Shown: one piece after another, positions 24,634-34,846 of the stretch
Position numbering within the stretch: the first letter of the stretch is position 1
Layout: the number at the start of each line of letters is the position of its first letter
NCBI GenBank assembly: GCA_034401135.1
Contig: JAWZSP010000002.1
Coordinates: 5,332,001-5,396,000 of the forward strand
Length of the DNA: 64,000 bases
Source: Volutella citrinella
Taxonomy: Eukaryota; Ascomycota; Sordariomycetes; Hypocreales; Nectriaceae
Direction: 5' to 3'
Made by a program: the position numbers and the translations under genes
Notes under the pieces: model-generated
What the model was told of the DNA's origin: nothing
Databases searched by the model: none
The model's input: only the letters and a program-made list of their open reading frames with translations

Positions 24634-25187
24634 CAGCACTCAGAGACGAGAGGCATTTGGATTATCGGCCAACATTTTTTATACAACTAGGCACGTAAAA
24701 GCTTGCAACCGAACATCGTAGCCTTGTATTGCAACTGGGCGCTACATCTGATAAAGTTTGCCTAACATTTCAATAATGTATCGGCCCCAATAGCACACAC
24801 ATACTTGCCTTATATCTTGACCTGCCTATGTCAGTGATGTGGTCGAGTCTCTGTGGTGGCCCACTCGTATACGTAATGCCTGGAAGCTCGTTAGGGTCCC
24901 TGTCTTTTTGCGGAAAACTGAGGACTGTTTGACAACCATTCCTGGGCTCCCTCCAATTTCCCACAACCCCTTTAATTAACGTGGCAATAATGACTTGACC
25001 AATACGCTTAAAACACTGAGAGAGCAGATTGAGGGATTATCGTGCAAGTTCCAGGGTCTGGGCAGTGTTGTAATAATATACAACGTTATCTGATGATCCA
25101 CTTTTTTCTCAAAGGAGGGTAATAGAACCTGCACTTGTTCAACTCGAGTATATAATCTTAAGAGAGAGAGCCAGGTACCGAAGCTCA
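24634..25187. other. Convergent intergenic region
   Basis: About 550 bp between the stops of the AtuA-family gene (+) and the CoA-transferase gene (-); no gene is recognised. Confidence 0.4.
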
Positions 25188-27065
25188 TCACAAACTGGAT
25201 CGGGCTCCGTCCCATTTCAAGGTCGACCGACCACGGCGTCCAGATGGTATGTTATACTTCAGTGTTGACTCACTTAATTGAATCGGTGATCTCAAAATTT
25301 GAATGTCCTCCTCAATGCCCCATCCACTCCCAGAAATGCATTCAAAGTTATTCGGGTTTTCGAAGAGTTCGGGACGGCATCGCCTCACCGCAGCCGAAGT
25401 TTTGCTAAGAAGAGATGCCATTTCGTCATAGTGTCGCACGTGAAAGCCCGCGTTGCGCGTTAGGAGCTGGGCTGCCTGGTTCTGAGAATATTGGCCAAGT
25501 CTGTAGTACCAGATATTGAATTGGGTCAATGAGATGTCGATATCGAAGGTAAAGTCTTCACTGGCCCTGCGAAGCAGAGCATGTAAAACGGCGGTCGCAC
25601 CAGCAATGCCCATTTGGTAGTCCGAGTTTGCTAAACCGGTAAAGAGATCAGGACCTAATGACAATACGGGGTAGAAAGGCAATTGGTAAATAGTGTGGGT
25701 TTGACAACTTACGTAGGAGTGGAACAACTGGCTCATCCAAGCCCAGGAAATTGCCCTGCAACCAGGCAATACCAACCAGACAGTCACTGATCTGTTGCCA
25801 ACCTGATCGACCAGAGAGTGGTCCTTTCCATCCGTAGCAGTTTTCTCTGAGGTATACCAAGGCTGGGTTGAGAGCTCGCATGCTGGTCGAAGTGAAGCCG
25901 AATTTCTCAAGTACTCCGGGGCGGTATCCATCAATAAGCACATCGGCAGAAGATAAAATATTCGTAAAGGCAGCCCGACCCGTTTCTGTATTCAAATCTA
26001 CATCGCAGTCCTTCTTGCCAGTGCCCAGATCAATCCAGGTTGTCGTAATGTCAGGCAATTTGCTCGATGTGACTTTGATAACTTCGGCGCCGAGAAGAGC
26101 CAGCAATTTGGAAATGGTGGGCCCAGCCACCACCCTAGAGTAATCGATGACTCGAACTCCATCCAGCGGCCTCTTGCTGTCATTGCTCGCCGGCCAAGCC
26201 TTTCTGGGACACCTGATAGGTTTGAGGCTGTATAGAGGCTCTTCACCCATTATGCGGCCCTTTTGAAGAAACAATTAGCTTATTTTTGACAGCAATAGGA
26301 GCGGCAGTGCGACTTACTTGCTTAGACACAAAAAACTCCTCGGGGGTGTGACAGACGACCCCAGATTGATTGTATTGGTCGTTCGCTATTGTTTCAAGCG
26401 TAGCGGAATCCCATTGCGCAACTTTCTCCATATAGATTCCGATCGCTTGGTCATGAGAGACATCTTGTTCCGGAACGCCAAGCATCTTCATCGTATGGAT
26501 GGCATTCATTGAGCCATGTAAATGGAAGAAACGTCCGTCCTTGGTCTTATATAAATTGGTGCACTGTCGGTGGATAGGCTTCCCCATCTGGTAGAAGTCT
26601 CCTTCCGCGAGCTCTTTGCTTATAGATGGATGATCCCTGGCGGGTTTGCCGTTGATGGATGGCAAAATGAAGGACATCAAAAACAAGGATGCAATGTCTC
26701 TATCTTGGGATTAGAAATAATATCGCGAAGAGTTTCTTTCTCCAATACAAATAGAAAGAAACGGGACATGTTGGAGACTAGTGGGATAATAAGTTGACTT
26801 ACGTGTTGATGGTAACGTCCTGGTAATCAATGTAATACCTGGCCTTAGATATGACGCTGGCTGCAATCCCCAAGAGGCCACACAACGCAGAGCATGACTC
26901 GGTAATCTTGCAGGGGGTAGGAATAAAAGGCTGGGAATCTCCTCCAATAAATTTTACCTTCCTTGCAGCATCTATGAAGGAGGAGGGCAGTTCCAGTTTC
27001 GCATTATAAAGCAGGTGGTCGAAGAGTACACGACGGGACTCCTCTTGCACGGAATAAGCACTCAT
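25188..27065 (-). CDS. Class III CoA-transferase (CaiB/BaiF family)
   Basis: A 552-aa protein in four exons (introns 26700-26802, 26260-26317, 25655-25712). The second half is a clear CaiB/BaiF CoA-transferase domain: LDGVRVIDYSRVVAGP near residue 240, LLALLGAEVIKV, RPGVLEKFG, GWKGPLSGRSGWQQISD, and NSDYQMGIAGA, where Asp409 fits the position of the acyl-anhydride-forming catalytic Asp. The N-terminal half is a partial second domain of the type common in fungal members. These enzymes move CoA between carboxylic acids, so it would activate an acid product of the pathway. The in-frame ATG at 27065 is preferred over 27155. It is convergent with the AtuA gene, a pairing that suggests a shared acyl-CoA branch. 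Confidence 0.88.
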
Positions 27066-27699
27066 CTTGATTGAAAAAGCTTCCTTGCCAGAAGACACGA
27101 TATAAAGTCGATGTGGCAGCGATGAGGGCGTGAATTCGTTGAAACAATAACTCAAGAAGGATCCTAAAGAAAGCTGCTGAATATGCTGGAAATCTGCGGA
27201 CAGCCTAATAAGATATACACGTATGTTCTTGGCTGCGGCTGACAGGGCTAAATACCGGTCTCTTAGAATAGACAGTCTGTGTATATACTTTTAGCCTAAG
27301 ATTCGACCCGAGGTGTTACCCCGCGTTTAGCACTAGAAGTGGAAACTCTGGAGAGCAGACCGGCTCCAGAGTTTGGGCCAATAGAAAGCAGCTTTCTGCC
27401 GAGGAAAGATCAGAGTTGTCAGCCAACACCCCTGCCTGATTTTGTTGCTGGCGGCTAAGATTTCGTAATCGCACACAGCCTCGGCAGTGGGCGGGCGGGA
27501 ATAGCGGTCGCGTGCCTGAGCTGCTTGTTGACTAACACTAACGTGACAAATAATTAATAGACTTTGCAGCTGGACTCCCACCGAGAGATGGCTGTGGGAC
27601 CTGGACAAATGATTGCTCTAGACCTCTCCCGGCTTTACGCAAATGGTAGTAATCGTTACCCATTGAATTCGCCCTTACAGTCCCTAGTTCCATCCACCG
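27066..27699. promoter_or_regulatory. Divergent region CoA-transferase / broken Zn2Cys6 gene
   Basis: About 630 bp between the CoA-transferase start and the beginning of the degraded regulator. It presumably holds the CoA-transferase promoter; no further gene is seen. Confidence 0.4.
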
Positions 27700-29468
27700 T
27701 TGTCTTGTCTCCCCGTTCTTCCTCCTTATGTCGTCTTGCCCTTGTCTCAATTGAAACAATTTCAAAGAGGAAAAACCCCATCAAGTCGCCACTATGGACT
27801 CGTCGGTAGATACGCAACGCCTGGGACACGGAACACATTCAAGCCTGTCGCGCCTGGGAGAAAAAGGGCGCTCCGCGCGTGTCTCAGATATGGGAAACCA
27901 TGCGGCAATTGCACTATGGACGACAGGAACTGTGTGGTTACCACCAGAGCAAGCAAACGCCCCCCATGGTATGTAGTCGGTTCGTGCTTGGAAAGGGGAG
28001 CCGCTCACAAAGATGAAGCCCATCCAAGCAAGCTTCTACAGGGAATCAATGCTCTTCGAGTCGCCCACGAGATCCCGGGCTTGTCGGTGCTCTACTATTA
28101 CCCAACGGCAATCAAGAGATCGAGGATCACGTCTACGGGGATAAATGCGGCTGAGTACACCCAGAAAATTGTCATGATGTCCAGAAGAGTAATCCGGCTC
28201 GAAGTGCGTCTGTTTCCATGCACAACGAGTTTGCCGTTCCAACTTGGAGAATAGCTAGCATAACTGATGGGCCAGATCCCACGAACTCTCCTCATAGGTT
28301 ATTCCATGTGGACAACAATGTAAGGGATGCCAGGGCAGTTCATGCTAACGGAAGAGAAGCCTTCGACTATTCTCCCATTGATGCGTTGACCCCGTTTCTC
28401 TACCCTTCCAATCCAGACCCTTCCGCTGGACTTGCCTCTGGGTCGGCCACAAGCGTCTTCTATACCTACTACCCGTTTCTAACCATCAACAATGTCTCGC
28501 GGAGCTTCCCGCAAGACTTTAACTTCCTTGAAATGGAAGGGTGTTTTCACGTTCCGACAAAGGTGGTCTTGGACGAACTCGTACACCAGTATTTTGCCAA
28601 TGTTCATCCACACTTGCCGCTGCTCAGCGAGGCCGACTTTTGGGAATCCTATCGCGCCGACGACTCAAGCGCGGGTTCAAAGCCGAAGCTGTCACTACTA
28701 GTATTTCAGGCCATGCTCTTTGCAGCAAGTAATGTGAGCAGTGAAGGCCCCTCCGCCGGTAGCCTCTCATGCTGACATGCAACAACAAAAGTTTATATCC
28801 CTCTAAATGGCCTCGTTTCTCAAGTACTATAGTGTCCGAGATCTGAGGGCCGACTTTTATAGAAAAACCAAGGTTCTTTGCTCTGTCCCATGATCGGGGC
28901 GGTGCACAGGCTGACACAGAGGACCATCAGTTACTCCACGACTTCAACACCGAGAACTCTGCGGTCGCCAATGCCCAGGCGGCTCTTCTTCTTTCGCACT
29001 GGATACCACCACTCAATGCAGTGGATGAGATACCAAATGTGAGATGGCTAGCCATTGCCGTTGAGAACTCCCTGAGAGCTGGAGCCCATGTGCAAGGCGC
29101 GACGGAGGGGCCCAGAACGAGCTAGCACAAGACGCTGACGCGGGTGTGGTGGTGCTGCATCTGCGTGACAGGCTCCAGGCCTTGGGTCTGCGGCGGAGCA
29201 TATTGCTGACGAGGGCTCATTTCGACTTTGAGAGACACCTAGACTAAGGGTGTGCAGAGATAAAGGGCGAGATCTTGCGCTCTCAGGTATACTGCCGGAA
29301 GACGAGAGAAGACCTCGCAAACGTCGTCTGCAAGATGGTTGAGCTTTGCGTGGTACTGACCGACACCCTTCTCCTTGTCTTCCCCTTCAACAAAGGATTG
29401 CTTGTTCAGGACGAAGCGGCGCACAGAAAAGCCAAGGGCGCGTTGAATCGCTGGTTTATAACAGCAGG
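27700..29468 (+). pseudogene. Degraded Zn2Cys6 regulator, paralogue of the one at 18309
   Basis: Fragments of a Zn2Cys6 regulator appear in the same order as in the gene at 18309. At about 27865-27955 the zinc cluster reads RACLRYGKPCGNC then NCVVTTRASK; compared with the paralogue, the stretch holding two to three middle cysteines is missing, so no binuclear cluster can form. A long open piece at 28218-28775 carries YTYYPFLTINN, LLSEADFWESY and LLVFQAMLF. Later pieces (LRADFYRKT, NAQAALLLSHW, RDRLQALGLRRS, VELCVVLTDTLLLVFP) are split over frames and stops. Homology ends at about 29468, where retrotransposon sequence begins. The degree of decay shows it is not functional as a DNA-binding regulator. 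Confidence 0.85.
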
Positions 29469-30389
29469 AATACGATCTGGAGAGACACCAAGAAGGGACT
29501 CCTCAAGCCAATGCCAGCCCCTGAGCGCATCTGGGGAGAAATCTCAATCGACTTCATTACAAACCTACCACCATCTGGGAGGGATAAAGCGACAAGTTGC
29601 GTGGTTGTCACTGATCACCTGACAAAAGGGGTAGAGCTAGAGGGAATGGACGATATCTCATCTGAGGCAGTTGCAAAGACGCTCTTTAGTCGTCACTACC
29701 CAGTCCACGGCATACCGACAACAATAACTAGTGACAGAGGACCGCAGTTTGTAAGCGATTTGTGGAAGCACTTTTGCAAACTTCTCAACATTGAACAACG
29801 ACTCTCAACAGCATATCACCCTCAGACTGATGGCGCTACAGAGCGTATCAATCAGGAGATCGAGAAGATTATCCGGATTTGGGCTACCTACACTCAGGAT
29901 AACTGGCTGGACCTCTTGCCAATTGCAATGGCAAGTATAAACAACCGAGAAGCATCCTCAACAGGCCTGAGCCCATTCTTCTTCATGCACGGCTACCACA
30001 ACGAACCGATCCGCCTGGTAGCAGACCGCATGATTGGGGGAAAGCAGAAGGAGGGCGAAACCCTCGCTGAGGACTTCATAAGACAATTGCAAGACGCTAC
30101 AGAATGGGCACAGGCGGCCATCGCCGTAGCCCAGGAGAAGCAAGAACGGTTCGCCAACAAGTCCCGCACAGCAGCCCCAAGGTACAAGCCAGGCGATTGG
30201 GTCTATCTGAATCTGAAGAACGTGAAGACCACAAGGCCATCGAAGAAGCTGGACTGGCTACATGCCAAATACCAAGTGGTCCGGGAAGTGAACTCTCACT
30301 CCTATCAGCTGAACGTACCTGGTAGGATTCACCGGGTCTTTCACGTTGACCTATTACGCCAGACAACACACAACCGGCACCCATTCTAG
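29468..30389 (+). mobile_element. Ty3/gypsy integrase fragment
   Basis: Integrase core and C-terminal part of a Ty3/gypsy polyprotein, open to the stop at 30389. The catalytic D-D-E set is visible: D in EISIDFITNLP, D in TSDRGPQFVSD, and E in YHPQTDGATERINQEIE. It is followed by the GPY-type region (PRYKPGDWVYLN, RVFHVDLL). Gag, protease, reverse transcriptase and RNase H are absent, so the element is truncated at its 5' side exactly where the broken regulator ends. This resembles chromovirus elements. Confidence 0.9.
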
Positions 30390-30583
30390 TTGATGGCGAG
30401 GAGGAGTGGCATGTGGAATGCATTTTAGATGCGCAGTGGAAGACTGAGCAAGGCATGAGGCGTAAAGAAGCTTTAGTGAAGTGGGTTGGTTACTCTGAGC
30501 CTACGTGCGAACCCATTGGCAACGTGCAAGCTACCGCTCAGTGGAAGTTCTGGCGCAAGAGCCATAAGGGGAGTCGCAAGTAG
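30383..30583 (+). mobile_element. Chromodomain tail of the Ty3/gypsy polyprotein
   Basis: In a frame shifted from the integrase lies a chromodomain-like tail: EEWHVECILDAQW, ALVKWVGYSEPT, ending in TAG at 30581-30583. Chromodomains at the integrase C terminus target chromoviruses to heterochromatin. The frame change and a short missing linker show that the polyprotein is broken here. Confidence 0.8.
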
Positions 30584-30601
30584 CCCTCAACTCCTTCTCC
30601 C

Positions 30602-30803
30602 GGGAAGGGGGTAATGTCACGGGCCAGGGCCCATATCTTTGCGGCTGTGCCGCAAGACGCACTAGGGTTGTGCGCGCCAGGGACGAGAAATGGTTCCATA
30701 GCTCAGGGGCACTTAGGAACTTCTTTCTTTCTCCTTTATCTTTGATATAAATAGCATCCTGGACTAGATAGCTGGAATCCAGTTACTAGGGGCCGTTCAC
30801 ACA
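30602..30803 (+). repeat. Polypurine tract and probable 3' LTR of the gypsy element
   Basis: A purine-rich tract (GGGAAGGGGG) at about 30602-30611 precedes a sequence that starts TGTCACGGG at 30615 and contains a TATA-like stretch (GATATAAATAG). It may end near GTTCACACA at about 30803. The start is well supported by the tract; the end is an estimate because no second copy is in the window. Confidence 0.5.
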
Positions 30804-30829
30804 TTACCCCATCCATCAATTCTCTTAAG

Positions 30830-31162
30830 GAGCGCAGTATACCTTGCGTGTTACTTGAAGATGGTGCTCCGTCTCACAAATCCCGCATTGCAATGGACTA
30901 CTTGCGTACAGAGAAGATTGATAACATGTGGTGGCCGGGCTTCTCGCCAGACGTGAATGCATCTGAGCATGCCTGGCCATGGATTCGGAGGAACGTGATA
31001 AAGGATTTCACTCCCAGCTGCTCCAAAAAAGAGTGTGAGCTGCAGCGGAGGCAAGGGTGGGAGGATCTACCAATAGTGGTCATGAACAAGTGGGTGATGG
31101 GCGTACGCAATGTAGTGCGCCAGATCATTAAGTTCAAGGGTAGAAACAGCTTCCACGGGTGA
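30830..31162 (+). mobile_element. Truncated Tc1/mariner-type transposase
   Basis: The C-terminal part of a DDE transposase: EDGAPSHKSR (second catalytic Asp) and WPGFSPDVNASEHAWPWIRR (region of the third acidic residue), ending with a stop at 31162. The N-terminal DNA-binding half is missing. It sits immediately after the gypsy LTR remnant. Confidence 0.75.
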
Positions 31163-31658
31163 GCTACAACACTAGAAATCAACCTATATAGCTATCTACA
31201 TATAATTAGAAAGCCCCTAGAAAGCATCATAGTTTACGGCTCTAAAAATCTTCGCGTTGTGTTGTGACCTGTTTGTATAGGCATTTGTATGAGGTGAGGG
31301 TCGTGATCCAATTTTGGTGGGTTGGCAGCCAAGCGATCAGACACTAAAAACGAACTTCTTCGTACAGTAAATCTTTTGCTCTCAGCTTCCTACAGTACTG
31401 TCAGACAGTATGTGTATTCGGTCCATTGATCCAACTCAGTGTATTCATGTTGTGTGTTCTTGTTGAGTGTCTGCCCCTGAAAGATCTGCTGTTCATCATA
31501 AGACCCTTGACCCGCACGTGACACCCCAGCATATGCCTTCTGTTCAACACCGACAACAGCCCATCCAAAATAGAGACCATCAGAGGGTGGGCCTATCCGG
31601 CCATCCCAAAACCCTTGCTTATCGGTCCGTGCGTTCTTCTTCCGCCACTGAATGCCAT
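31163..31658. other. Intergenic, no gene seen
   Basis: About 500 bp between the transposase remnant and the stop of the SnoaL-like gene. Nothing is recognised; terminal repeats of the Tc1 remnant could lie here but I could not match them. Confidence 0.3.
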
Positions 31659-32255
31659 CTATCCGCCGGACTTGAACTCCTGGGCCAGTTCCGATTTCGC
31701 AAAATACTCTGCGATGGGCCTGGGAAAGTCGATCGGAAGGGTTTGATCCCAGTTCTTGTAGATTGGGTCCTCGGGAAAGAATTGTCCCCAGTTGGATCTC
31801 TGAGGAACCGCACATAGTGCCCATCCGCCTCGTGTCGCCTGGTGCTCGAACCAATCCCAAACGCATACCCGGTGCAGGATCCGCCACTCGCCGTCTCGCT
31901 TCTCGCAGAGGTCGCGATATCGCCCGCCTAGAAAAAAGGAAATCGCCGGCTCCTTGAGATTCACTACATTCAGGAACATGCTCTCGCGTTTCGCCCGGTT
32001 GCCGTCCAGCTCGATCAGTACGTTGGAGACATGGTGGTTGTTGTTGTGCACCTTGTCGCGCCAAGCACAGCCAGCGGCCGCCCAGCCTTGGCCGGTTCCG
32101 ATGAAGCCGCCATGATCGTCGATCGAATCTGGCCAATATGTCGACTTGATCAGGTCGGCATCCATTCTGTCAATGCCGCGGCAATAAAGCAGAAGGTTCT
32201 CGTGCAGCTTCTGCTTGTCGTACAGCTCCTGCAGTTGCGCATCACACAGCATCAT
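31659..32255 (-). CDS. SnoaL/NTF2-fold protein
   Basis: A 198-aa intronless protein of the SnoaL-like (NTF2-fold) superfamily. Family features are the opening helix with LLYCRGIDRMDADLIKSTYW, the H-H-x-x-x-N block (NNHHVSNVLIELDG), the strand GGRYRDLCEKRDGEWRILHR, and a tryptophan-rich end. Relatives include polyketide cyclases, dehydratases and small subunits of ring-hydroxylating dioxygenases. It is higher in GC than its surroundings and has no introns, which fits bacterial-like ancestry but does not prove transfer. It stands between transposon remnants and the NmrA-like gene on the same strand. Exact activity is unknown. Confidence 0.85.
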   Translation of the reverse strand: MMLCDAQLQELYDKQKLHENLLLYCRGIDRMDADLIKSTYWPDSIDDHGGFIGTGQGWAAAGCAWRDKVHNNNHHVSNVLIELDGNRAKRESMFLNVVNLKEPAISFFLGGRYRDLCEKRDGEWRILHRVCVWDWFEHQATRGGWALCAVPQRSNWGQFFPEDPIYKNWDQTLPIDFPRPIAEYFAKSELAQEFKSGG

Positions 32256-32878
32256 GTCCCTCCCTCGTCTGTCTTTGTGGTAATAGAATTCACAACGTCA
32301 GAGCTTTGACAATCTCTTGAGCCCGTCTCCGTCTTGTCTTAAGACAACCGAGTAGATATATTTCCCTTGTTAACGAGCAGCTAAAGTTTCTTCTTGGCTG
32401 GATTTAACGACATACACTGAGTGACACATCCTTCTTGACCAACACTGAACGACCAACGCTTAATTACAACATTTAATGACCAACATTTAATGACCAATAC
32501 TCCATGACAACGACTTGACGGCGCACCAAACCTGTCCGGGTAACAGAATGTTTCAACGTCTCTCCACTCGGGCAGTTAACGCGTTTGGACTCGGCATACT
32601 TTGGGACATTAGACTGATTCAATTGAGCAACAAGTTTTCACACCACCTCGAGTGGCTCTCTAGAATCGACTAGGTAAAAGCGGTTATATTCAGTGCTTCC
32701 GTTAACAGCGCGCCAAATCCATCAGCATTATAATTACAACTCCTCTAATAACCCTTCATTTCCACTCCTCTTATTGAGATTGTATAGGCGCTGACTCTTG
32801 GCATTTTTCTGCTAGCATTAGTTAATATATATAATAATTATATAAAGAAAAAAAGACAAGTTAAGAACGTACCTTTGT
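32256..32878. repeat. AT-rich spacer with short imperfect tandem repeats
   Basis: About 620 bp without a gene. At about 32440-32510 a degenerate 13-14 bp motif around ACATTTAATGACCA is repeated several times. The region should also hold the SnoaL-like promoter and the NmrA-like terminator. Confidence 0.5.
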
Positions 32879-33823
32879 CTATACCTCTAATAGGGCTTTG
32901 AAAACTTGAGCAGGTGTACGTTTTGGAGCAGCTAGCTGAAGAACCTCTTTACTTGTCGTGGAAACTCCGCATTTCCCCTCCCATGCTGTTTTCGGAGCAT
33001 ATCTAATAGATCCAATGACATTTTCACTTTCCTGAGATTGAGCTGCCATGTATTTGACAAATGACATATCCTTGAAGTGAACATCCTCGACTTTGGTACC
33101 AATATACTCTTCGATCATATTAACAATTTGGCGTCCCGTGATGTCTTCGGGTCCATTCATGACATATTTGGCGTTGTTATGCATAGTAATGTCAACTGCA
33201 GCCAATAGGTGAGCTGCAAATATTCCGATCTCATCCGAGTCTATAATGCCGACCGGCGCATCCTCAGAAGCCATCATTCTCAGAGTATCCTGCTTCCCGG
33301 TCTTGCGGAAGTTCTTGACAAAGTCAGCAGCGGGAGCAAGATACATCTGTGTGAAGATGTTGGGCTGAAGAGAAGTCCATTGCAGGCGCTTAAATTCCGG
33401 CGAGCTCAGCATAGCCTCAATTGCCCAGTGTGTCCTTGGATAGTAGGCAGGGCAAGTCGGGGACACGTTTGCTGCGGTTGTTGAAATCCGCACGACGTAC
33501 TCGATGCCTGCATTAAGAGCAGCGAGGTGAAATGTTGATTCTTCAGCGAATTGATTGGGCTGATTATGTGCTGCAATGAAAGCCCTGACGATGTTGCGTT
33601 GACGGATCCAATCCTCGGTGATCTCAACCCAGTTCTGTTCTTCGACCTCGACATTGGGTAGTTCGGCGAGCCTCTTTGCTGCTGCTCCGCTAGGGGAGCG
33701 CGTAATTGCCAAGATTCTGTGGCCAGAAAATGTTGAGTTGTTCTGCAAGAGCTGGGACAAGGTCTTAACAAGACTCTGTCCAGTATTGCCGGTAGCTCCG
33801 GCGATGAGGAATGTAGGGCGCAT
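32879..33823 (-). CDS. NmrA-like NAD(P)-binding oxidoreductase
   Basis: A 314-aa intronless protein of the NmrA-like/atypical SDR family. The nucleotide motif GATGNTG is at residues 8-14, followed by the typical RSPSGAAAKRL and, later, RISTTAANVSP, LQPNIFTQMYL, GIIDSDEIGIFAAHLL and YVMNGPEDITGRQIV. Members include redox sensors and isoflavone-reductase-like enzymes. A TATA-like sequence lies on the minus strand near 33900, about 80 bp upstream. It belongs to the small island of intact enzyme genes between transposon remnants. A metabolic or regulatory role cannot be decided. Confidence 0.9.
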   Translation of the reverse strand: MRPTFLIAGATGNTGQSLVKTLSQLLQNNSTFSGHRILAITRSPSGAAAKRLAELPNVEVEEQNWVEITEDWIRQRNIVRAFIAAHNQPNQFAEESTFHLAALNAGIEYVVRISTTAANVSPTCPAYYPRTHWAIEAMLSSPEFKRLQWTSLQPNIFTQMYLAPAADFVKNFRKTGKQDTLRMMASEDAPVGIIDSDEIGIFAAHLLAAVDITMHNNAKYVMNGPEDITGRQIVNMIEEYIGTKVEDVHFKDMSFVKYMAAQSQESENVIGSIRYAPKTAWEGKCGVSTTSKEVLQLAAPKRTPAQVFKALLEV

Positions 33824-34097
33824 AATTTCAGACGATTTGTGTAGGATTGGTACTGAATAAAGTGCGTTGCAGAGGGGAAGATGAGGGGTGCGGCTTCTCT
33901 CTATTTATACCAGTGCAACCGCTTGCGACGAAAGTTCCAGCCATCAACCTAATTATTAATCCCGAATTCATTCAGCGCTAATTCAGATGTAGTGAGGTTA
34001 ATGAACACGAAAATAATTTAGTATTAACCCTGCCCTAACCGACCACCCAGGCAAACCGACCGCCTTTTTCGCCCTATATTAAGTTAATACACAGGGA

Positions 34098-34191
34098 GCC
34101 GAGCTACCCGAGAAACCGAGCTACCCGGGAAATTAAGCCACCCGAGAAACCGAGCGACCCGGGAAATTGGTCAACCCCGGGAAACCGAGCT
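34098..34191. repeat. 17-bp tandem repeat array
   Basis: About five and a half units of a 17-bp repeat with consensus ACCGAGCTACCCGRGAA (R alternating A and G). Some units begin ATTAAGCC or ATTGGTCA instead, giving an alternating pattern. The array stops at the first base of a TGTCACGACC sequence that looks like an LTR terminus. Confidence 0.8.
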
Positions 34192-34790
34192 GTCACGACC
34201 CGTGCATGACCTAACCTAGAACAAGTGGTCTGACACGGCGGAATTCAGGACCCACTCTCAGGCACATATGTTGAATAGTGGCAAAAGGAAGCTCATGGAA
34301 ATGCCTTGAAAGGCTGATAAATATTGTTATTAAAGATGACAGTTGCCACTTATTGCCACAGGCTTAGCAAGCAGCTTCCAGTTGATTATATGTAGCACAG
34401 AAAAGCTATATAGAGCTTGCTCTGAAACCTAAAGCGGCAAGGACAGAGACAGAGCAAGATGAACTAGCCCCTATACCTCGCGGCTCTTTCAGTGAAAAAG
34501 GATGCCCCTAGCTACCATGCCTCGGTTGTCTTTGAATGAAAGAAGATACCCCTGTCGGTCGCAGAAAAGTACTGTCGCGCATGGCCGTGGCGGGCGCAGT
34601 GACCTGTCGTCTATATAGGCGCCTTGGCGGTCGCGAGGTTGGTTTTAAGTGGCAGGTAAGCACACTTGCACCTACACATGCACTTACTTGTACCTGCACT
34701 TATATGTAGATATATACACGCATGGCAGGCAGGAAGCACTAGACTGGAATATTAACAGCACATACTACCGAAACTCTATTTTTTATCCCC
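34191..34790 (+). repeat. Possible LTR upstream of a copia gag remnant
   Basis: The sequence starts TGTCACGACCC directly after the tandem array, contains TCTATATAGGCGCC and ends somewhere before the A-rich tract at about 34799-34820. A gag-like open frame follows. No second copy or target duplication was found, so this call rests on position and the TGT start. Confidence 0.35.
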
Positions 34791-34846
34791 AGACTGCTAA
34801 AAAAAAATAAAAAAAAAAAGATAACGAAAACCAGAACACCAAGCCC

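Noticed and set aside
25770..25830. Loss of catalytic residue in the CoA-transferase at SGWQQISD
   Set aside because: The family's catalytic Asp lies further on; the Asp in NSDYQMG (about residue 409) fits that position, so no defect is evident.
87..27065. Classical secondary-metabolite biosynthetic cluster
   Set aside because: No PKS, NRPS, terpene cyclase, prenyltransferase or exporter is visible; the set fits catabolism better, although a backbone gene outside the window cannot be excluded.
31390..32136. 248-aa minus-strand open frame overlapping the SnoaL-like gene
   Set aside because: It lies in another frame over the SnoaL-like coding sequence, is very rich in Arg and Gly, and has no family features; the SnoaL-like frame has clear conserved blocks.
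34098..34191. CRISPR-like array
   Set aside because: The 17-bp units are directly adjacent without spacers, and the genome is eukaryotic; it is a simple tandem repeat.
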